Assembly (NCBI GenBank): GCA_003223895.1
Contig: QHXD01000122.1
Location: 6,387 to 23,929, forward strand
Direction: 5' to 3'
DNA: 17,543 nt
DNA from: Acidobacteriota bacterium
GTDB lineage: Bacteria > Acidobacteriota > Terriglobia > 20CM-2-55-15
The notes under the pieces were generated by a model, which was not told where the DNA came from, did not search any database, and saw nothing but the letters and a program-made list of their open reading frames with translations. This document shows, in pieces, positions 14,462 through 17,543 of this stretch. Numbering within the stretch: the stretch's first letter is position 1; each line of letters starts with the position of its first letter. Made by a program: the position numbers and the translations under genes.

Positions 14462-14620
14462 ATGGAGTCCGAACACATCGATAACCGCAAGCTATACGAA
14501 GTAGTCGCTCATCAGGCGTTGCTCAGTAAGACCGAAATCGAACATTTGAAGAGCTGCGAAGAGTGCCTCGAAATAATACGCGTATTCGTGCGACAACAGA
14601 TTTCTGAGGAGCAGACCTGA
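14462..14620 (+). CDS. Tiny HxxxCxxC protein, paralog of the 13334-13525 gene product
   Basis: This 52-residue protein has His28, Cys32 and Cys35 in HLKSCEECLEIIRVFVRQQ. It aligns without gaps to the motif region of the 63-residue protein at 13334-13525 (HLHNCEVC...VFINQ), sharing H, L, C, E, C, V, F, Q and I positions. The rest is charged and helical. ATG 14462 has AGGGAAGGGGTAGGAC directly upstream. It stops one base before the convergent exported-protein gene. The conserved metal-binding spacing, paralogy and ribosome site support a real gene. A zinc-binding anti-sigma-like role is possible but unproven. Confidence 0.6.
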   Translation: MESEHIDNRKLYEVVAHQALLSKTEIEHLKSCEECLEIIRVFVRQQISEEQT

Positions 14621-14621
14621 T

Positions 14622-15350
14622 CTAATTCGGATCCGCCTGATACTTGTAATTCAGGTTCGGCTGGTTGGGCTGCAGGTGTTGTACATCCCGATTGTTCTCG
14701 GTGCATGTATACGGCAGGATGCGGTCCGCTTGTTTGCCGCGGGTGAAATTTCGCGTCAGTGACCACGGTCTCGTGAAGAACACGGGATCGTCGAATGTAA
14801 CCGTCCACTGCATCGTATCGTCATTGATCTTCCGAAAGCGTTCGGTCAGATGCAGTTTGTCGCTGTGTTCGTGCCCCGCAGTATCCAGCCAGCTTCGCTC
14901 GTCGATTCCGACCGTGTCCACAACCAGAGTGTCTCCTTCCCAGCGGCCGATCGAGTGCCCCATGAACTGAGGGTAATCCATGATGTCTGCCGGATGACCG
15001 CGGCCATCCATGTAGACCACGCGCCAGATGGTCTGATATTCGAACAGGAACGCGACTGCGTCCTTCTGCTGAACGGCGAGAAATGGGAACGGAGCCGTGA
15101 ATGCGCGCGACGGGCCCGGCGGCAGGCAAAGCCCGGTCGGATCTTTGGACGTATCGACGGTTCTCCACTTCTCCGCCCCGTCCGCAGTAAATGGAGGCTG
15201 TTTCGGGGTCTGGTTCGAACCCAGGGCTGTAGCCAGATTGGGCGTGTAGATGTTGTTCCAGAAACCGCTCAGATCAGCCTGTGCGCCGGCAGGTGACGGC
15301 AATAGCGAAATCACTGCCAGCACAATCGCCACAGACCCGGCCATTTTCAT
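14622..15350 (-). CDS. Exported protein of unknown function, GRWEGDTLVVDT family
   Basis: This 242-residue protein has a Sec signal peptide (MKMAGSVAIVLAVISLLPSPAGA, cleaved near residue 23-25), so it is periplasmic or secreted. Recognisable family marks are DLSGFW at 26-31, CLPPGPSRAF at 75-84, YMDGRGHP at 113-120, GHSIGRWEGDTLVVDT at 131-146, SDKLHLTERFR at 163-173 and FDDPVFF at 186-192. These form a conserved uncharacterised family common in acidobacteria and some proteobacteria. The start at ATG 15350 is chosen for the GGAGG nine bases upstream and the signal peptide; the open frame to 15395 runs only through repeat DNA. It lies next to the patatin gene, same strand, separated by a repeat pair. 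Function is not known. Confidence 0.82.
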   Translation of the reverse strand: MKMAGSVAIVLAVISLLPSPAGAQADLSGFWNNIYTPNLATALGSNQTPKQPPFTADGAEKWRTVDTSKDPTGLCLPPGPSRAFTAPFPFLAVQQKDAVAFLFEYQTIWRVVYMDGRGHPADIMDYPQFMGHSIGRWEGDTLVVDTVGIDERSWLDTAGHEHSDKLHLTERFRKINDDTMQWTVTFDDPVFFTRPWSLTRNFTRGKQADRILPYTCTENNRDVQHLQPNQPNLNYKYQADPN

Positions 15351-15366
15351 GTTCAGCCTCCAGAAT

Positions 15367-15437
15367 GTAGTCGCGGGCTTTAGCCCGCGTTTCACGCAAA
15401 GTTTACACCAAAAACGCGGGCTGAAGCCCGCGACTAT
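15367..15437. repeat. Inverted pair of REP-like palindromes (copy 3)
   Basis: Unit 15367-15391 (GTAGTCGCGGGCTTTAGCCC...) and unit 15413-15437 (...GGGCTGAAGCCCGCGACTAT) face each other across a 21-base spacer, between two genes on the same strand. The ACTA at 15433-15436 contains the patatin TAG stop. The spacer contains AGTTTACACCAAAA, which differs by one base from AGTTGACACCAAAA at the promoter of the ThDP gene. Confidence 0.9.
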
Positions 15438-16609
15438 ACGCCGGAACGGGGATAAGGAAATCCGGGAGGTTTCTGCAGATCTCCGCGAACGTGTTTACGG
15501 ATGGCGGCGTCGCACGCCGCAAATCCCCAATTGATGAGCCGCTCCTGCAGCGTGTCGTCCAGCTTCTTGAGGCGCGTCGGTGTGTTTGCCAATACCAGTG
15601 TCCGGTCATGCGGGCAATCGAGCGCATCGGCAAGTTGATAATTCTTGATATCGGTGCGAATACCCCAATAGGAGCCTTTGCGGAGGCCCATCTGGTAGGA
15701 AGCGATCACCTGCCGCTTGCGCAAGCTCACCACTTGATCGTCGAGCAAGGTGAGAACCCGGTAGACATGCTGGAGCCAGTCACGCTTTGGCTTGGGTTCG
15801 TCATCGGCCACACCGCTGCCGTCACCCACCAGAATCGTCTCGTAACTCTTCCAGGCGGTTTCCAGACCGAGGTTGTCATACACGCCACCGTCAGTCAGAA
15901 CTGCCGTGGACGTGTAGGGCTCTATCTGAAGATCACCCTTGGTGGCCGGGTCGAAGTTCGCCGGGTTCAGCGTCAGTTGAACCGGCGAGAGAAACGGCGG
16001 AAAGCCAGACGAGGCGCCCACAGCAACGGCAAGCTCCAGTTTGGGGTTCCGAATCAGTCCGACGCGATAATCCCCCATGTACGGCTTGCTGAAACGCCAG
16101 AGCACTTTGGTCTGCACATTTGTCGCGTTGATTACAAATCTCGGGCCTTCCGTATCGGAGGGCAAGTCCTGCAAGGTCGCCTTGCCGAACAACGATTCCC
16201 GATACGCCGCCGTGATTTCATCAGGGGTGCTCTTGAAAGGAATAAAGATACCTTTAAGGATACACCCCGCATCGATGGTGGTGCCGGCGAGCCTTCGCAC
16301 AGGCTCCACGAGGAGTTTGTACAGATTGCCTGCATTGCTGTTGGTATCAAACTCGAGCTTCTTCCATATGAGTCCCAGCATGGCCGCAGCGATCGAGCCG
16401 CCGGAGACACTCGAGACGCGCACAACCGTTCTCAGCAGCCCCATCTGGTTTAAACGCATGAGCGCGCCGACATGAAACAGCATGGCTCGATAGCCGCCGC
16501 CGGACAGGCATAGAGCCATGCCCGGCTTCGGCTTCGCCTGCGGTTGATCGCCTTCGATGAACCGCACCGGTTGGACGTTTTCTGTTACATCTGCTTTCCC
16601 GTTTGCCAC
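15434..16609 (-). CDS. Patatin-like phospholipase/acyl hydrolase
   Basis: This 391-residue protein is a patatin-like lipolytic enzyme. The oxyanion loop is SGGGYRAMLFHVG (about 36-48), the nucleophile is Ser69 in SSVSGGS (Ser replacing the first Gly of GxSxG, as in many bacterial members), and the dyad Asp240 is in LTDGGVYDNLG. There is no signal peptide or clear membrane helix, so it should be cytoplasmic or peripheral. It hydrolyses ester bonds of lipids; the natural substrate is unknown. The C-terminal third (after about 270) is helical and not recognised. The start is GTG 16609 with AGGACGGAAGA upstream; the nearby ATG is out of frame. The TAG stop lies in the edge of a repeat unit. Confidence 0.9.
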   Translation of the reverse strand: MANGKADVTENVQPVRFIEGDQPQAKPKPGMALCLSGGGYRAMLFHVGALMRLNQMGLLRTVVRVSSVSGGSIAAAMLGLIWKKLEFDTNSNAGNLYKLLVEPVRRLAGTTIDAGCILKGIFIPFKSTPDEITAAYRESLFGKATLQDLPSDTEGPRFVINATNVQTKVLWRFSKPYMGDYRVGLIRNPKLELAVAVGASSGFPPFLSPVQLTLNPANFDPATKGDLQIEPYTSTAVLTDGGVYDNLGLETAWKSYETILVGDGSGVADDEPKPKRDWLQHVYRVLTLLDDQVVSLRKRQVIASYQMGLRKGSYWGIRTDIKNYQLADALDCPHDRTLVLANTPTRLKKLDDTLQERLINWGFAACDAAIRKHVRGDLQKPPGFPYPRSGV

Positions 16610-16752
16610 ATCTTCCGTCCTCTTATTGCAAAGGTTATTGACGGGGACTCTGCCTGCCGTGCAAGCTGGAGATGACGGATTCTGGATCGTTTGAACCGTC
16701 GATTATTGCTCGCGTCAAAACAGGAAATTTTGCTCGCAGCCAAGGAGCCTTA

Positions 16753-16989
16753 ATGGCCAAGAACTCAAAGCCTACATCGCAAAAACGCGCACGAGAAAAA
16801 GCCCGGATGGACCGTCAAAAGGAAAAGGAGCAACGTCGAGCCGAAGCTCGTGAGCGGAGGGCGACAACGCCGCCCCGATCGGGCGAGGAAGATCCCGATC
16901 TCGCCGGCATTCGGCCAGGACCGCAGCCGCGTCCGGAGTGGCTTGAGGAGGAGTCTTCTGATGATAAAGAAGAAAAAGGGCCTCAGTAA
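16753..16989 (+). CDS. Small basic, charged protein (MAKNSKPT family)
   Basis: This 78-residue protein is highly charged: residues 1-42 are Lys/Arg-rich (MAKNSKPTSQKRAREKARMD), predicted helical, and the tail is Pro then Glu/Asp-rich. It is likely disordered and may bind nucleic acid or ribosomes. Proteins starting MAKNSKPT are common small hypotheticals in acidobacteria and relatives. ATG 16753 is chosen for the AAGGAG upstream (16742-16747); the longer open frame from 16672 lacks one. Its last 7 bases overlap the end of the convergent RRM gene (16983-16989). Function is unknown. Confidence 0.72.
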   Translation: MAKNSKPTSQKRAREKARMDRQKEKEQRRAEARERRATTPPRSGEEDPDLAGIRPGPQPRPEWLEEESSDDKEEKGPQ

Positions 16990-17312
16990 CGGCCGTAGCC
17001 GCCTCGACCGCCCTGGCCTCGGCCTCCGCCGCCGCCAGAGCCGCGAGGACCACGGTCTCGCTTTTCCATGGGACGCGCTTCGTTGACCGTCAGCGCGCGT
17101 CCGTTAATTTCCTTCCCGTTTAATTGTGCGATTGCCTTCTCGGCAGCCTCGTCGTCGCTCATCTGCACAAAGCCGAATCCCTTTGAGCGGCCGGTGTCGC
17201 GGTCTGTGATGATCTGAACCGATTCGACAGCTCCAATCTGCGTGAACATGTCACTGAGATCGGCTTCTGTCATCTGGTACGAGAGGTTTCCAACGTAGAT
17301 TTTTTTCGCCAT
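16983..17312 (-). CDS. RRM RNA-binding protein with Gly/Arg-rich tail
   Basis: This 109-residue single-RRM protein is of the cyanobacterial/acidobacterial glycine-rich type. RNP2 is IYVGNL at 5-10 and RNP1 is KGFGFVQM at 44-51, with the aromatic residues that stack on RNA present. The tail (about 86-109) is Gly/Arg-rich, ending GGRGGYGRY. It binds single-stranded RNA and may act in cold or stress response or RNA turnover. ATG 17312 has AGGTGA four bases upstream, and that sequence is the last codon and stop of the upstream phosphorylase gene, so the two appear translationally coupled. The open frame runs upstream to 17420 but only within the phosphorylase gene. Confidence 0.92.
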   Translation of the reverse strand: MAKKIYVGNLSYQMTEADLSDMFTQIGAVESVQIITDRDTGRSKGFGFVQMSDDEAAEKAIAQLNGKEINGRALTVNEARPMEKRDRGPRGSGGGGGRGQGGRGGYGRY

Positions 17313-17316
17313 GTAG

Positions 17317-17543
17317 TCACCTGTGTTCTTCAGCCCTGTCTGACGTGCCGCCTGCCGCGGGAACGTAACATTTAAGAGTGTAATCCATGACCATCCGGTC
17401 GGCATTAAATCGCCATCCAAGAGTCCGGATAGTTCGCTTCATTCGCCTGATCCAACCACGAGGCAAACCATCATGGTCGCGCTGATAATACAATGGAATC
17501 ACTTCTTCGATCAGGACGCGGTACAGGTCCTCACCATCGCGAG
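17317..17543 (-). CDS. Alpha-glucan phosphorylase, C-terminal end (cut by window edge)
   Basis: About 75 residues are visible, starting beyond the window. They read DGEDLYRVLIEEVIPLYYQR, then DGLPRGWIRRMKRTIRTL, RFNADRMVMDYTLKCYVPA, matching the C terminus of GlgP/MalP-type glucan phosphorylases, which release glucose-1-phosphate from glycogen or starch in the cytoplasm. The catalytic and PLP site are outside the window. The last 11 residues are not conserved. The stop TGA (17319-17317) forms part of the ribosome site of the RRM gene. The open frame from GTG 17502 could be taken for a small gene, but the frame continues to the window end without a stop and the homology starts there too. Confidence 0.85.
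   Translation of the reverse strand, partial: RDGEDLYRVLIEEVIPLYYQRDHDGLPRGWIRRMKRTIRTLGWRFNADRMVMDYTLKCYVPAAGGTSDRAEEHR

Noticed and set aside
15351..15395. Extension of the exported protein upstream of ATG 15350
   Set aside because: It runs through repeat DNA, and GGAGG plus the signal peptide begin at 15350.
1511..15437. CRISPR array from recurring palindromic units
   Set aside because: Units occur as single inverted pairs at separate junctions, not as direct repeats with regular spacers, and no cas gene is present.
15491..16453. Long plus-strand open frame over the patatin gene
   Set aside because: It has no motifs; the minus strand holds a complete patatin catalytic dyad.
17313..17420. 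Longer N terminus for the RRM protein
   Set aside because: It overlaps the phosphorylase coding region; the RRM fold starts directly at MAKKIYVGNL and AGGTGA precedes that ATG.
17317..17502. A separate small gene of 61 residues
   Set aside because: The frame continues to the window end without a stop and matches the phosphorylase C terminus throughout.

Overview
The window looks like chromosomal DNA from a GC-rich soil-type bacterium, most likely an acidobacterium or a close relative from a metagenome. This is inferred from family resemblance, not proven. The hints are the many palindromic intergenic repeats of the type CGCGGGCTGAAGCCCGCG, the exported DLSGFW/GRWEGDTLVVDT protein, and the small Lys/Arg-rich MAKNSKPT protein. 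No rRNA, tRNA, CRISPR array, transposase or phage gene is visible. No stretch longer than 300 bases lacks a gene; the longest gaps (about 150-205 bases) are filled by inverted repeats, promoters or short signals.

Layout. (1) 1-2606, minus strand: a drug-export-type ABC operon in the order membrane fusion protein, ATPase, ABC-2 permease (cut by the window start), with a perfect 18-bp palindrome at its promoter that looks like a TetR-type operator. (2) 2689-4473, plus: a GT-C-like integral membrane protein. (3) 4614-6299, minus: a dicarboxylate/amino-acid symporter and a small KOW-like protein. (4) 6452-11081, plus: a MetE-like zinc methyltransferase, a Tat-exported thiamine-diphosphate enzyme followed 13 bases later by a periplasmic cytochrome c, and an alpha/beta hydrolase with a signal-like N terminus. 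(5) 11143-13167, minus: an HpcH/HpaI aldolase and a PLP aminotransferase, 6 bases apart. (6) 13334-14620: two tiny HxxxCxxC proteins flanking a KOW-like plus beta-sandwich protein. (7) 14622-16609, minus: an exported protein of unknown function and a patatin-like lipase. (8) 16753-17543: a basic small protein, an RRM RNA-binding protein, and the C-terminal end of an alpha-glucan phosphorylase.

How the genes may work together. The most interesting unit is 7750-10051. A ThDP enzyme of the acetolactate synthase/benzoylformate decarboxylase superfamily, normally cytoplasmic, carries a twin-arginine signal and is paired with a one-heme cytochrome c. This suggests a periplasmic ThDP-dependent oxidase or dehydrogenase of a 2-oxo acid or aldehyde that feeds electrons to the respiratory chain. 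It has its own near-consensus promoter immediately after a 136-bp inverted repeat. The neighbouring aldolase, aminotransferase and dicarboxylate carrier also handle 2-oxo or dicarboxylic acids, so a shared catabolic theme is possible but unproven.

A second theme is the repeats. Seven inverted-repeat or hairpin elements sit in the gene junctions, and several supply or abut the stop codon of the neighbouring gene. A third is the small-protein cluster at 13.3-14.6 kb, where two paralogous zinc-finger-like proteins surround a two-domain protein whose N terminus resembles another small protein in the window.
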